In this document: in pieces, positions 1 through 8,588 of the stretch | Numbering within the stretch: the first letter of the stretch is position 1 | Layout of the letters: the number at the start of each line of letters is the position of its first letter | From: Paenalcaligenes niemegkensis | Lineage (GTDB): Bacteria; Pseudomonadota; Gammaproteobacteria; Burkholderiales; Burkholderiaceae_B | DNA: 64,000 nucleotides | Reading direction: 5' to 3' | Assembly (NCBI RefSeq): GCF_022230885.1 | Contig: NZ_JAKGCT010000004.1 | Span: 372,001 to 436,000 of the forward strand | Position numbers and translations under genes: made by a program | The notes under the pieces: generated by a model | Database searches by the model: none | Seen by the model: only the letters and a program-made list of their open reading frames with translations | What the model was told of the DNA's origin: nothing

Positions 1-7
1 GATTTAT

Positions 8-586
8 ATGTCCGTAGTTTCTACCTTACTTAGCCGTAACTCGGTTAAATTCGTCAAAGGCCCTGCCCCAAAGCAGGCTGATCTTGAGCAGATTCTGCAA
101 GCGGCCATGGTGGCTCCTGATCATGGCCGCTTGCGTCCGTGGCGTTTTAAACTGATTCGTGATGAATCGGTACAAGCTTTGGGCGAACTGGCTATCCGCA
201 CGGCTGAAGCCGATGGTAAGCCGCTTACCGATCAAAAAGCCGCCTCGGTGCGCATGTGGTTAAAAAACGTACCGCTACTGGTGGCGGTTGCATGCCAAAT
301 CGATCACAGCGATGAAAAAATTCCCGAGTCCGAGCGTTTGCTGGCCACCGGGGCAGGGGTGATGAATATTCTTAATGCAGCTCATGCACTTGGCTATGGA
401 GCCTACTGGAGTACTGGTTTGGGTACGTACTCACATACCGTGCCTGAAGAGCTGGGTTTTGACGAGCTTGATTATCGTTTTATGGGCTTTGTCGCGCTGG
501 GAACGTTGCCAGAACGAGTCCCCACAAAAGAGCGTCCGTCATTTGAAGAGTTTGTATCCGAGTGGAAGCCTGGCTCCGATCTGTAA
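8..586 (+). CDS. Nitroreductase family protein (YdjA-like)
   Basis: A 192-residue protein of the FMN-dependent nitroreductase fold, closest in style to the short YdjA subgroup, which is about 183 residues in E. coli. The N-terminus has the family's Arg-Asn/Ser-type FMN contact region (SRNSVKFV), followed by APDHGRLRPWRF at about residues 37-48, which matches the YdjA flavin-binding stretch. The C-terminal part carries MGFVALGTLPE, a typical family ending. It probably reduces nitro or quinone-like substrates with NAD(P)H in the cytosol, and its physiological substrate is unknown. The window starts 7 bases before the ATG, so the ribosome-binding site cannot be judged. A short hairpin with a T-run follows the gene. 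Family assignment is firm; substrate is not. Confidence 0.85.
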   Translation: MSVVSTLLSRNSVKFVKGPAPKQADLEQILQAAMVAPDHGRLRPWRFKLIRDESVQALGELAIRTAEADGKPLTDQKAASVRMWLKNVPLLVAVACQIDHSDEKIPESERLLATGAGVMNILNAAHALGYGAYWSTGLGTYSHTVPEELGFDELDYRFMGFVALGTLPERVPTKERPSFEEFVSEWKPGSDL

Positions 587-683
587 AGCTTTCTACTCTC
601 TTCACTCGGGCTGCCAAGAATAGGGCAGTCCAGGCGGCTGTCTCCGTTGCCCACCGCCACGGGAATGTTCCGTACAGTGGGGC

Positions 684-702
684 AAAAGCGCATCGCTTTT
701 TT
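684..702 (+). terminator. Short intrinsic terminator after the nitroreductase gene
   Basis: AAAAGCG (684-690), loop CAT, CGCTTTT (694-700), then two more T. The stem has only 7 bp but ends in a T-run. It sits 98 bases after the nitroreductase stop and 24 bases before the next start, so it could separate the two transcripts. Confidence 0.45.
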
Positions 703-725
703 AGTCTGCAGAGAAAAGGTATCAC

Positions 726-926
726 ATGAAGTATGAATTTATTATTCCGGACATGACATGTGGTCATTGTGTAAAAACCATAACCGAAGCGATCCATTCA
801 GTAGCCCCACAAGCCGTGGTCAGCGCCGATCCGGCGACTCACTGGCTTACCGTCGAGGCCGTTGACGATGCCCAGTCCGTGATGATGACGATTCAGGCGG
901 CGGGCTATTCGCCGCAGTGGGTGTAG
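726..926 (+). CDS. Heavy-metal-associated domain protein (CopZ-like metallochaperone)
   Basis: A 66-residue single HMA domain with the diagnostic metal site MTCGHC at residues 10-15 (family signature MxCxxC) in a ferredoxin-like beta-alpha-beta-beta-alpha-beta pattern. Proteins of this size bind Cu(I) or another soft metal and pass it to P-type ATPases or other acceptors in the cytosol. No P-type ATPase lies next to it. Downstream on the same strand is a CX4C flavoprotein, and beyond that, convergent, a SCO1 copper chaperone, so metal or thiol handling is a plausible local theme. The start ATG is preceded by GAAAAGGTATCAC, which contains a weak AAGG Shine-Dalgarno sequence. Which metal it binds cannot be told from sequence alone. 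Confidence 0.85.
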   Translation: MKYEFIIPDMTCGHCVKTITEAIHSVAPQAVVSADPATHWLTVEAVDDAQSVMMTIQAAGYSPQWV

Positions 927-995
927 CGGCACTGTTCAGAATAGACCTTCAGCCTTAAATCATGCTGGTGACAGTTTCGCATTACGAGGGGTATT

Positions 996-2390
996 ATGAA
1001 AGACGTACAGGTCGATGTAGCGATTATCGGTGCAGGAACAGCAGGAATGACAGCCTATCGTTCAGTAGTCAGGGCTGGAAAAACCGCATTACTTATTGAA
1101 GACGGACCTTATGGTACAACTTGCGCCCGGGTAGGGTGCATGCCATCGAAACTATTGATTGCTGCTGCCGATGCAGCACATGCAGTCGCATCGGCAAGCG
1201 CGTTCGGGGTCCACATCGATGGCAAAGTACGAATTGACGGGGCTGAAGTAATGCAGCGTGTTAAGCGCGAACGTGATCGCTTTGTAAGCTTTGTACTTGA
1301 TGATGTGGAAGCGATTGATGAAAAATACCGTTTGCGGGGTACAGCCAGTTTCATCGACGGAGAGCATCTTGGTGTGGGTGGCCATACGCGGGTTCGGGCC
1401 AAGGCATTTGTGATTGCTACCGGTTCATCGCCTGTCATTCCGGGCGAATTAACGGCGCTGGGTGATAGAGCAATCGTCAATGATGATGTCTTTTACTGGG
1501 ATGACCTGCCACGGAGCATCGCTATATTGGGTTCCGGGGTAGTCGGGATAGAGCTGGGCCAGGCGTTGGCCAGACTGGGTGTAGAGGTCACCGTCATTAA
1601 CCGAAGCGAAAATCTGGCAGGTATGCAGGATCCAGCCGTCAGGAAGGCTGCCCGCGAGGCTTTCGAGCCTGAGTTTACGATGATGTCTTCGACCACAGTA
1701 CAGACCGCTACTCGCCTGACTAAAGGTGTAGAGCTACAGCTTAAGAACGGTGATAGCGAATTCGCGCTGCAGGCAGATCTCGTGCTGTGTGCCACCGGAC
1801 GCCAGGCTAATTTATCTGCGCTTTCTTTAGAGCGCACCTCTGCAGCATTGGATGAAAAGGGCATGCCTGAATTTGATCCTGCAACACTGCAAATTAAAAC
1901 AGATTCTTCCTCTTCAGCCCTATTTTTCGCCGGTGATGTTAACGGCCTAAGCCCCGTTTTGCATGAGGCGGCTGATGACGGCCGTTTTGCGGGTGAAAAT
2001 GCAGTCCGCTGGCCCGAGCCAGCTATTGCCCATGAACGTCGTGCGCCTATGGGTATCGTATTTAGCGATCCGCAAATAATGAGCGTAGGTACGAGGTTTA
2101 AGCAGTTGCCCGGCGATGTGCTGATTGGCGAAGTCAGCTATGTTAATCAGGGTCGGGCACGAGTGATGCTTAAAAACACTGGCATGCTTCGTGTGTATGC
2201 TGATGCGCGGACAGAGCAGTTTTTAGGCGCTGAAATGGCGGGGCCTGCAGCAGAGCACACGGCACATTTACTGGCCTGGTGCCTGCAGCAGAAGCTGACT
2301 ATCAGCCAAATGCTGGCGATGCCATTCTATCATCCTGTAACCGAGGAAGGGTTGCGAACAGCGCTACGAGGAGCGCGTAAAAAAGACTAA
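996..2390 (+). CDS. Dihydrolipoyl dehydrogenase-like FAD/NAD disulfide oxidoreductase
   Basis: A 464-residue class I pyridine nucleotide-disulfide oxidoreductase. The N-terminal FAD motif is IIGAGTAGM at about residues 10-18. The redox-active pair is CARVGC at about 43-48 (CX4C, in the context of dihydrolipoyl dehydrogenase), followed by MPSKLL. A second Rossmann motif for NAD(P)H is ILGSGVVGIELGQAL near 172-186, and the FAD-contact motif LFFAGDVNG is near 308. The C-terminal dimerisation domain ends with FYHPVTEEGL, where the His and Glu fit the catalytic dyad. It resembles stand-alone Lpd3-type enzymes that are not part of a dehydrogenase complex, and the true E3 (lpdA) lies at 13 kb. ATG follows GAGGGGTATT, a good ribosome-binding site. 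The substrate disulfide is unknown. Confidence 0.85.
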   Translation: MKDVQVDVAIIGAGTAGMTAYRSVVRAGKTALLIEDGPYGTTCARVGCMPSKLLIAAADAAHAVASASAFGVHIDGKVRIDGAEVMQRVKRERDRFVSFVLDDVEAIDEKYRLRGTASFIDGEHLGVGGHTRVRAKAFVIATGSSPVIPGELTALGDRAIVNDDVFYWDDLPRSIAILGSGVVGIELGQALARLGVEVTVINRSENLAGMQDPAVRKAAREAFEPEFTMMSSTTVQTATRLTKGVELQLKNGDSEFALQADLVLCATGRQANLSALSLERTSAALDEKGMPEFDPATLQIKTDSSSSALFFAGDVNGLSPVLHEAADDGRFAGENAVRWPEPAIAHERRAPMGIVFSDPQIMSVGTRFKQLPGDVLIGEVSYVNQGRARVMLKNTGMLRVYADARTEQFLGAEMAGPAAEHTAHLLAWCLQQKLTISQMLAMPFYHPVTEEGLRTALRGARKKD

Positions 2391-2398
2391 GCCTAGGC

Positions 2399-3001
2399 TT
2401 ACAGCAGCTCGCGTACTGCCTCAGCCAGTCGTTCAACCGATTCAGAGTCTGAGGCCAGTATCTGGGCCTTGCCTTTGTCATCAAAGATATATATACCGCG
2501 ACTGTGTGCGACATCGTAATGTTCGATGTTATCGGTTTTTGGTTTTTCAATTTGATAAGCAACCCGATAGCGGCGTGCCAGATTCGCGATATTGCGTTCG
2601 GTACCGGTCAGGCCAATAGCGTTGGTGTCAAAAGCATCGACGTAACTCTGTAAAATTTCAGGGGTGTCGCGGTGAGGATCCACGCTGACAAATAGAACCC
2701 TTACCTTATCTCCGTCATCGCCAAGCTGGTTTACGACCTCCGATAGCTGCGCCATGGTGGTGGGGCAAATGTCCGGACAGCTTGCATAACCAAAGAACAT
2801 CAGAACGATCTTGCCTGAGAAGTCGTCCTGGGTAACCGTTGCATTCTCGGCTGTAGTCAGTTCAAAGCGCAAGTCAGGTAAGAAACCACGAACTGGATGT
2901 AAGCTGGATTCAGCCAGCGCCAGTGCAGAGAACATGGCAGATGAGGCAAGCAGCCCGCCTGCTATTACACGTTTGATCCATACGCTGCATTGTTCCTGCA
3001 T
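2399..3001 (-). CDS. SCO1/SenC family copper chaperone
   Basis: A 200-residue thioredoxin-fold SCO protein. An N-terminal hydrophobic signal or anchor (about residues 9-31) directs it to the periplasm or inner membrane. The copper site is complete: CPDIC (CxxxC) at about 78-82 and a downstream His in YDVAHSRGIY near 165. Family members deliver copper to the CuA centre of cytochrome c oxidase. The gene converges with the flavoprotein gene, and the two stop codons sit inside one 14-base palindrome. It is separated by 11 bases from prlC on the same strand, so the two may be cotranscribed. No cytochrome oxidase genes are in the window. Confidence 0.9.
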   Translation of the reverse strand: MQEQCSVWIKRVIAGGLLASSAMFSALALAESSLHPVRGFLPDLRFELTTAENATVTQDDFSGKIVLMFFGYASCPDICPTTMAQLSEVVNQLGDDGDKVRVLFVSVDPHRDTPEILQSYVDAFDTNAIGLTGTERNIANLARRYRVAYQIEKPKTDNIEHYDVAHSRGIYIFDDKGKAQILASDSESVERLAEAVRELL

Positions 3002-3012
3002 GGCAATTTCCT

Positions 3013-5076
3013 TTAACGAATGTGCATGCCGCTATGACGCAATAACGCGTCGATGGAAGGCTCGCGACCACGGAATGCTAAAAACGACTCTGCGGCGGGT
3101 CGCTCGCCACCGATGGCGAGAACCTCGTCCAGAAAACGCTTTCCAGTGGCACTTACCAGTGTGTCTCTGGTGCCGTCATCCGACGTAAGGGCGTCTTCTT
3201 CGAAGGCTTCATAGGCATCGGATGAGAGGACTTCTGCCCATTTGTAGCTGTAATAACCAGCTCCGTAGCCACCAGCAAATAAATGCGAAAAGGCATGTGG
3301 GAAGCGGTGCCATTCGGGCGGAGTGATGACGGCGACTTCTTTACGTACCGTATCTAATATTTTAAGCACCTCGGAGATGTTCAGGCCTTGAGGCTGGTCA
3401 TGAATCAGCATATCGAACAGTGAAAACTCAAGCTGTCTGACCATTTGCATGCCACTCTGGAAATTCTTCGCAGCAAGCAGCTTTTCGTAAAGCGCATACG
3501 GCAGCGGTTCAGCGCTAACGACATGGCTGGACAGCTGCTGTACTACAGGCCATTCCCAGCAGAAGTTTTCCATGAACTGGGAGGGGAGTTCAATGGCATC
3601 CCACTCTACAGCAGAGAACGCAGACGCACTGGGCTCGTCGACGGTGGAGAGCAAGGCGTGCAAGGCGTGTCCGCTTTCGTGGAAAAGCGTAATGACATCG
3701 TCGTGCGTAAGCAGCGCAGGGTTATCGGCCTGGGGCGCACTGAAGTTGCAGACCAGGTAAACCACGGGCAAAATTAAGCCATCGGCGCTGAGTCGACGGC
3801 TGCGCTCACCGTTAACCCAGGCACCGCCTTGCTTGCCGGTACGCGCATAGAGATCAATGTATAGATGACCCAGGGTTTTTCCGGTTGGGTCTTTCACGTC
3901 GTAGGCAGTAACGCTGGGGTGCCAGACCGATGCTGTTGTAGCTTCAAAGCTGACATTGAACAGCCGATTAACGACATGAAACAAGCCGTTCAATACCTGT
4001 GGTTCAGTAAAGTATTGTTTAACCTCGTCTTCAGAATAGGCGTAACGCTCTTGACGCAATCGTTCGGCAGCAAAAGCCATGTCCCAGGGCTGAAGATCGG
4101 CTATGCCCAGTTGCTTCTGAGCGAATTCACGTAATTGCGTTAAATCGGCCTGGGCGAAGCTGATCGCTTTGGAGGCCAAGGTGCGCAAAAAAGCCAGAAC
4201 CTGCTCGGGGCTGTCAGCCATACGGGTTTCAAGGCGCATATGAGCATAGCTAGCGAAGCCGAGTAGCTGCGCTTCTTCAGCCCTTAGACTTAAAAGTTCT
4301 TCAATGGACGCCGAGTTATCGAGCTTGGGCTTATCTGCCTGATCAGAGGCAACCGTTGCGTAAGCTTTATAAAGCTGGGCACGAAGTTCGCTGCTTTCTG
4401 CATATTGCATCACCGGCAGATAGCAGGGCATTTTCAAGTTCAGCAACCAGCCTTTTTTACCGGCGGCTTCAGCGGCATCGCGGGCGGCGTTCTGCACATC
4501 TTCAGGAATACCTTTAAGTGTACCGTGGTCTTCAACCAGCAATGTCCAGCTATCAATGCTATCGAGTACATTTTCGGAAAAACGCTGTGATGCTGCAGCC
4601 TGTTGTTCAGAAAGCTCTGCATAGCGTTCGCGGTCATTTCCTTGCAGCTCGACGCCACTTAAACGGAAGTCGCGTAAAGCCAGATTCAATACACGTTGCT
4701 GAACTGGCTTTAAGGTTTCGTATTCCGGGCTCGCAACCAGTGCTTTATAGTGCCGATAAAGGGCTTCATTCAAGCCAACCCAGGTGGAAAACTCGGTAAC
4801 CTTGGGCAGACAGTCATTGTACGCGTCGCGAAGCTCAGGTGTGTTGATGACCGAGTTCAAATGGCCGACAATGGTCCACGAACGCCAAAGCTCTTCCGTT
4901 GCGTCGTCCAGGGCTGCTACAACAGAGTCCCAGGTGCTATGGGGCTGATGTGCGATCTGATCGACGGCTACTTTGGCCTGATCCAATAGCTGCTCAATGG
5001 CTGGGGCTACATGCTCGGCTTTGATATCGGCATAAGCGACCAGTTGATCTATAGGTGTAAGTAATGGATTGCTCAT
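3013..5076 (-). CDS. prlC: Oligopeptidase A (M3 family metallopeptidase)
   Basis: A 687-residue cytosolic zinc endopeptidase of family M3, matching E. coli PrlC/OpdA (680 residues) in length. The catalytic HExxH is visible in TLFHESGHALHALL near residue 470, with the third zinc ligand Glu about 25 residues further on in the ELPSQFMENF region. The C-terminal part contains FAGGYGAGYYSYKWAEVLSSDAY in two pieces, a typical M3 substrate-binding stretch. It degrades short peptides, including cleaved signal peptides. The gene lies 12 bases downstream of folD on the minus strand, which suggests a folD-prlC-SCO transcript. The frame is intact. Confidence 0.95.
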   Translation of the reverse strand: MSNPLLTPIDQLVAYADIKAEHVAPAIEQLLDQAKVAVDQIAHQPHSTWDSVVAALDDATEELWRSWTIVGHLNSVINTPELRDAYNDCLPKVTEFSTWVGLNEALYRHYKALVASPEYETLKPVQQRVLNLALRDFRLSGVELQGNDRERYAELSEQQAAASQRFSENVLDSIDSWTLLVEDHGTLKGIPEDVQNAARDAAEAAGKKGWLLNLKMPCYLPVMQYAESSELRAQLYKAYATVASDQADKPKLDNSASIEELLSLRAEEAQLLGFASYAHMRLETRMADSPEQVLAFLRTLASKAISFAQADLTQLREFAQKQLGIADLQPWDMAFAAERLRQERYAYSEDEVKQYFTEPQVLNGLFHVVNRLFNVSFEATTASVWHPSVTAYDVKDPTGKTLGHLYIDLYARTGKQGGAWVNGERSRRLSADGLILPVVYLVCNFSAPQADNPALLTHDDVITLFHESGHALHALLSTVDEPSASAFSAVEWDAIELPSQFMENFCWEWPVVQQLSSHVVSAEPLPYALYEKLLAAKNFQSGMQMVRQLEFSLFDMLIHDQPQGLNISEVLKILDTVRKEVAVITPPEWHRFPHAFSHLFAGGYGAGYYSYKWAEVLSSDAYEAFEEDALTSDDGTRDTLVSATGKRFLDEVLAIGGERPAAESFLAFRGREPSIDALLRHSGMHIR

Positions 5077-5088
5077 TGATCTCTAGTG

Positions 5089-5955
5089 TTAGCTTTGTGC
5101 TGCCCGACGTTCGGCGGCTTCAAGGGTGTTGACCAGCAACATTGCAATAGTCATGGGTCCAACGCCTCCGGGTACTGGAGTGATTGCGCCGGCAACGCCA
5201 AGGGCGCCGGCAAAGTCGACGTCACCAGCCAGTTTTCCGGTTTCGAGACGATTAATACCCACGTCAATGACGACTGCCCCTGGCTTGATCATGTCTGCAG
5301 TAATCATATTGGGGCGACCCACGGCAGCCACCAGCACGTCAGCTCGCCGGGTCTGTGCCGCCAAATCACGGGTTTTGGAGTTGCAAAGGGTGACTGTAGC
5401 GCCAGCCGCCAATAGCAGCATTGCCATCGGTTTTCCTACGATGTTGCTCGCGCCTACAACGACCGCTTCAGCTCCTCGCAAATTGATTTGCTCTGATTCG
5501 AGCATTTTCATGATTCCGTAGGGTGTGCATGGACGAAATAAAGGTTTTCCTGTCATGAGCAGGCCTGCATTGCTGATGTGAAAACCGTCTACATCTTTAG
5601 ATGGAGAGATGGTCTCAATGACTTTATGTTCATCGAGATGAGACGGCAACGGTAACTGAACCAGAATACCATCTACTGTTTCATCGCTATTCAGGCGGCT
5701 AATGAGTGATAGCAGATCGTGCTCGGAAGTCTGCTCCTCAAGACGAATAACATCGGATTTGATCCCCGCTTTTTCGCAGGCTATCGCTTTATTTCGGACA
5801 TACACGTGCGAGGCAGGATCATCACCTACCAATACTACGGTTAAACCAGGGCGAATGCCGCGCTGAGTCAAAGCCTGAACTCGTAAGGCGACATCTTCAC
5901 GCACGGTTTGCGCCAGTGCGTTACCTGAAATGATCCTTGCGCTCGTACTACACAT
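5089..5955 (-). CDS. folD: Bifunctional methylenetetrahydrofolate dehydrogenase/cyclohydrolase FolD
   Basis: A 288-residue FolD, the usual length. It interconverts 5,10-methylene-, 5,10-methenyl- and 10-formyl-tetrahydrofolate with NADP in the cytosol. The catalytic lysine region is [14 protein letters not shown] at about residues 51-64, the folate site [11 protein letters not shown] is near 99, and the NADP-binding signature [18 protein letters not shown] is at about 165-182. The C-terminal [15 protein letters not shown] is also diagnostic. It starts 2 bases after the response-regulator stop on the same strand, so it is probably the third gene of the kinase-regulator transcript as well as leading into prlC. 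Confidence 0.96.
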   Translation of the reverse strand: MCSTSARIISGNALAQTVREDVALRVQALTQRGIRPGLTVVLVGDDPASHVYVRNKAIACEKAGIKSDVIRLEEQTSEHDLLSLISRLNSDETVDGILVQLPLPSHLDEHKVIETISPSKDVDGFHISNAGLLMTGKPLFRPCTPYGIMKMLESEQINLRGAEAVVVGASNIVGKPMAMLLLAAGATVTLCNSKTRDLAAQTRRADVLVAAVGRPNMITADMIKPGAVVIDVGINRLETGKLAGDVDFAGALGVAGAITPVPGGVGPMTIAMLLVNTLEAAERRAAQS

Positions 5956-5957
5956 GA

Positions 5958-6581
5958 TTAGGCTTCTCCGGTTTTAGTCAGCGCGATTTTCATGAGATCG
6001 GCGACTGTGGTGACTTCAAGTTTTTCCATGATATTGGCGCGATGCGCCTCTACCGTTTTGATGCTGATGTTAAGGTCGCCTGCAATTTGCTTATTGAGGC
6101 GTCCGGCAACGATGCGCTCAAGCACCTGCTGTTCGCGGGCTGTAAGGCGGGCAAGTACCTCGTCGTGAGTGCGCTTTGCCTGTGCCTGGCTGGCGCGCTC
6201 AGTGGCTTGATCCATCATGCGTGCCACGATGGCACGAAGGTCGGCTTCGTTGAAGGGCTTCTCAAGAAAATCAATAGCGCCTTTTTTCATGGTGGTGACG
6301 GCCATAGGCACATCACCATGGCCAGTGATAAAGACGATTGGGATAGGGGCTTTGCGTGCAATTAAGGCTTCTTGCAGTTCCAGGCCGCTCATGCCTGGCA
6401 TACGCACGTCAACAATCAACACGCCAACCTGAGCAGGATCATAAGCACTAAGGAACTCTTCTGCCGCTGGATAGCACTTCACGCGGTACCCGTTAGCTTC
6501 GAGTAGCCAGCGCAAGGAATCGCGTACGGCTTCATCATCATCTACGATAAAAATTGTGCAGGGAGTCTGGGTGCTGCTCAT
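5958..6581 (-). CDS. FixJ-like response regulator (receiver + LuxR-type HTH)
   Basis: A 207-residue two-domain response regulator. The receiver (about 8-122) has the acidic pair VDDDE, the phosphorylated Asp in [13 protein letters not shown] near residue 58, and the conserved Lys in [10 protein letters not shown]. The C-terminal GerE/LuxR helix-turn-helix is [22 protein letters not shown] plus [11 protein letters not shown]. This is the FixJ/TodT arrangement that binds DNA as a phosphorylated dimer. Its start overlaps the stop of the sensor kinase gene by 4 bases (6578-6581), so they form a cognate pair. The pair diverges from aceE, so control of pyruvate dehydrogenase or of redox metabolism is possible but not shown. 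Confidence 0.92.
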   Translation of the reverse strand: MSSTQTPCTIFIVDDDEAVRDSLRWLLEANGYRVKCYPAAEEFLSAYDPAQVGVLIVDVRMPGMSGLELQEALIARKAPIPIVFITGHGDVPMAVTTMKKGAIDFLEKPFNEADLRAIVARMMDQATERASQAQAKRTHDEVLARLTAREQQVLERIVAGRLNKQIAGDLNISIKTVEAHRANIMEKLEVTTVADLMKIALTKTGEA

Positions 6582-8335
6582 GCTTGTATCTCCTTGGGTT
6601 CATTGGTAGCGGGAGGCGTTTGTGACGCCGCACACGGTAAAGTGAAGCGAAATATCGTGCCACCTTCGGGGTTCTCGCTTGCCCACAAGCGACCGTGGTG
6701 TGACTCGATAATAGTCCTACAAATATTCAAACCCATTCCCAAGCCTTCAGATTTGGTACTGTAGAAAGGCTCGAAAAGACGTTCTGGATATTTCAGGCCG
6801 TAGCCTCTATCGATAACAGCAACCTCTAGCATGTCTTCATAAGCGGTAATATTTACATGCAAAATATGATAGTCGCTTCCTTCCATGGCTTCCACGCCAT
6901 TTTTTAATAGATTCAATAATACCTGTTCAATCAGAATCGGATCTGCCATGACTTCGGGGAGCTCGGCCGGTAGGCTTACCTGAATATCAATCTGGCGCTT
7001 GCGTGCGTCGATATCGGCAAAGCTTACGGCATTCTCGATAATCTGCAGAATGCCTACTGACTGGCGGCGAGGTTCGCTACGCTTTACGAATTCGCGGATA
7101 CGGCTGATGATTTTTCCGGCACGCTCGGCCTGGCTGGCAGCTTTTTCAAGCGCCTCAATTAGCTGCTCGGGCTGTGCTCTGCCGCTACGCACCATCGCTA
7201 CCGCACCCATGCTGTAGTTGCTGATGGCAGTGAGAGGCTGGTTTAGCTCGTGGGCTAGCGACGAAGCCATTTCGCCCATAGTGGTCAAGCGGCTGGTCAA
7301 CTGCACCTTTTCCTGTTGCACGCGTGAGGCCTCTTCATGTTTGCGTCGTTCGGTGATGTCCCGTGCGACTTGCAGGCGAACCCGCCGACCGTCTGTCCAG
7401 GCTAACATGCGATGATGCACTTCGAACCAGCGCTGCGCTGAATTCGAGAAGTTTTCGACGGTCTCATCGGTAAACCGTCCCATGCGCCCGCCTAATAATT
7501 CAGCATGCCCCGTAGACTGAGCACCAAAAAACCGCCTGTAGGTTCGGTTCGCAAACAATAGTTCCAAACCTTCAGGGGTGTCGGCCACCACGGAGATCGC
7601 ATCGTCAAGGCCTTCGAGCACAGTCATGAAGCGCTCATGCGCTGCGGTCAGGGCTTCGCGTATGCGTTTGGGCTCGGTGATATCAGTCATGGAGGTCATC
7701 CAGCCAATTTGCTCACCATTTGGATCGCGTAACGGCGACACATACATACGGGCCGTAAAGCGGGATCCATCGCGCCGCTGGGCCTCGACCTCGAGGCCGC
7801 TTCCAGGGGTACGGCCGGACATCAAAAGATCGAGGATCTCTTGATGATGAGGATGTCGTCCGGGCAGCCAATAGGGAAAGGGCGCGGTTCGGCCAATAAG
7901 ATCAGCTTCATTCCAGCCTATCATGCGACAGAACGCCGGGTTTACATAAGCAATGCGTCCATGCATGTCGAAGACGCGCATGCCGGTAGACATCGAGTTT
8001 TCCATGGCACGGCGAAAACTGGTTTCGGCAATAACCGCCGCCTCGGCCCGTGTTCTGAAACGTGTATAGCGCCATAGCGCCAACAAGCTGAAGACAATGA
8101 CAAAGGACAGGGCGACAATAACCATCATCAGGCGTTGCTGACGGGTCTCTTGGTCGATGGTTACAAACATGACGCTGTCGCTTTGCAAGCGTTGCAACCA
8201 GATAAAAACACCCATTACGCACAAATAAAGGCCCAGTACGATGACTGGAGTAAGCCAATACAGTCCACGACGGTTTTGCCGCGCCTGGTCGTAAAAGGTT
8301 GTAGGAATCAGTGACTTTTTAGTAGGATTTGCCAT
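6578..8335 (-). CDS. Membrane PAS-domain sensor histidine kinase (FixL/TodS-like)
   Basis: About 585 residues from the ATG at 8335; an in-frame ATG at 8362 would add 9 residues (MLPDLIDDV), and neither start has a strong ribosome-binding site. Two membrane helices near the N-terminus enclose a short periplasmic stretch, followed by two PAS domains (the first with NPAFCRMIGWNEADLIG) and a HisKA domain with the phospho-acceptor His in LAHELNQPLTAISNY. The C-terminal HATPase has N (LLNLLKNGVEAME) and G boxes (GLGMGLNICRTII). PAS domains of this kind sense oxygen, redox state or a small ligand, but no haem-binding His can be assigned with confidence. The stop overlaps the response regulator start. 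A TATAAT box reads into it at 8400-8395. Confidence 0.9.
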   Translation of the reverse strand: MANPTKKSLIPTTFYDQARQNRRGLYWLTPVIVLGLYLCVMGVFIWLQRLQSDSVMFVTIDQETRQQRLMMVIVALSFVIVFSLLALWRYTRFRTRAEAAVIAETSFRRAMENSMSTGMRVFDMHGRIAYVNPAFCRMIGWNEADLIGRTAPFPYWLPGRHPHHQEILDLLMSGRTPGSGLEVEAQRRDGSRFTARMYVSPLRDPNGEQIGWMTSMTDITEPKRIREALTAAHERFMTVLEGLDDAISVVADTPEGLELLFANRTYRRFFGAQSTGHAELLGGRMGRFTDETVENFSNSAQRWFEVHHRMLAWTDGRRVRLQVARDITERRKHEEASRVQQEKVQLTSRLTTMGEMASSLAHELNQPLTAISNYSMGAVAMVRSGRAQPEQLIEALEKAASQAERAGKIISRIREFVKRSEPRRQSVGILQIIENAVSFADIDARKRQIDIQVSLPAELPEVMADPILIEQVLLNLLKNGVEAMEGSDYHILHVNITAYEDMLEVAVIDRGYGLKYPERLFEPFYSTKSEGLGMGLNICRTIIESHHGRLWASENPEGGTIFRFTLPCAASQTPPATNEPKEIQA

Positions 8336-8394
8336 GACATCATCAATAAGGTCTGGAAGCATTGTAAGCGCTAACGCTCACTATGATTTTTCAC

Positions 8395-8400
8395 ATTATA
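8395..8400 (-). promoter_or_regulatory. Candidate -10 box for the kinase operon
   Basis: Read on the minus strand, 8400-8395 is a perfect TATAAT, 33 bases upstream of the first possible kinase start. The hexamer 17 bases further upstream (TTTCAT) is a poor -35. It lies in the 226-base gap divergent from aceE. Confidence 0.4.
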
Positions 8401-8429
8401 AAAACTATTATCATAAAATGAAATTTTGC

Positions 8430-8458
8430 TTGAGTGCACCCCGGTAATTTCCTAGAAT
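8430..8458 (+). promoter_or_regulatory. Candidate sigma-70 promoter of the aceE operon
   Basis: TTGAGT (8430-8435), a 17-base spacer, and TAGAAT (8453-8458): four of six and five of six consensus bases at ideal spacing. It would give an untranslated leader of about 120 bases before the aceE ATG at 8589. Confidence 0.5.
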
Positions 8459-8588
8459 GGGTTGAGTTAAGGGCAAGATCTGCCTAAACCGTTTGCGGTC
8501 CGAATACCCTGACATCGTCTGATAAGCAAAGATTAGAAAGCCACAGCGTTGTCGAAGCGGACTCATATTCAATAATTGGAGACGCCAT

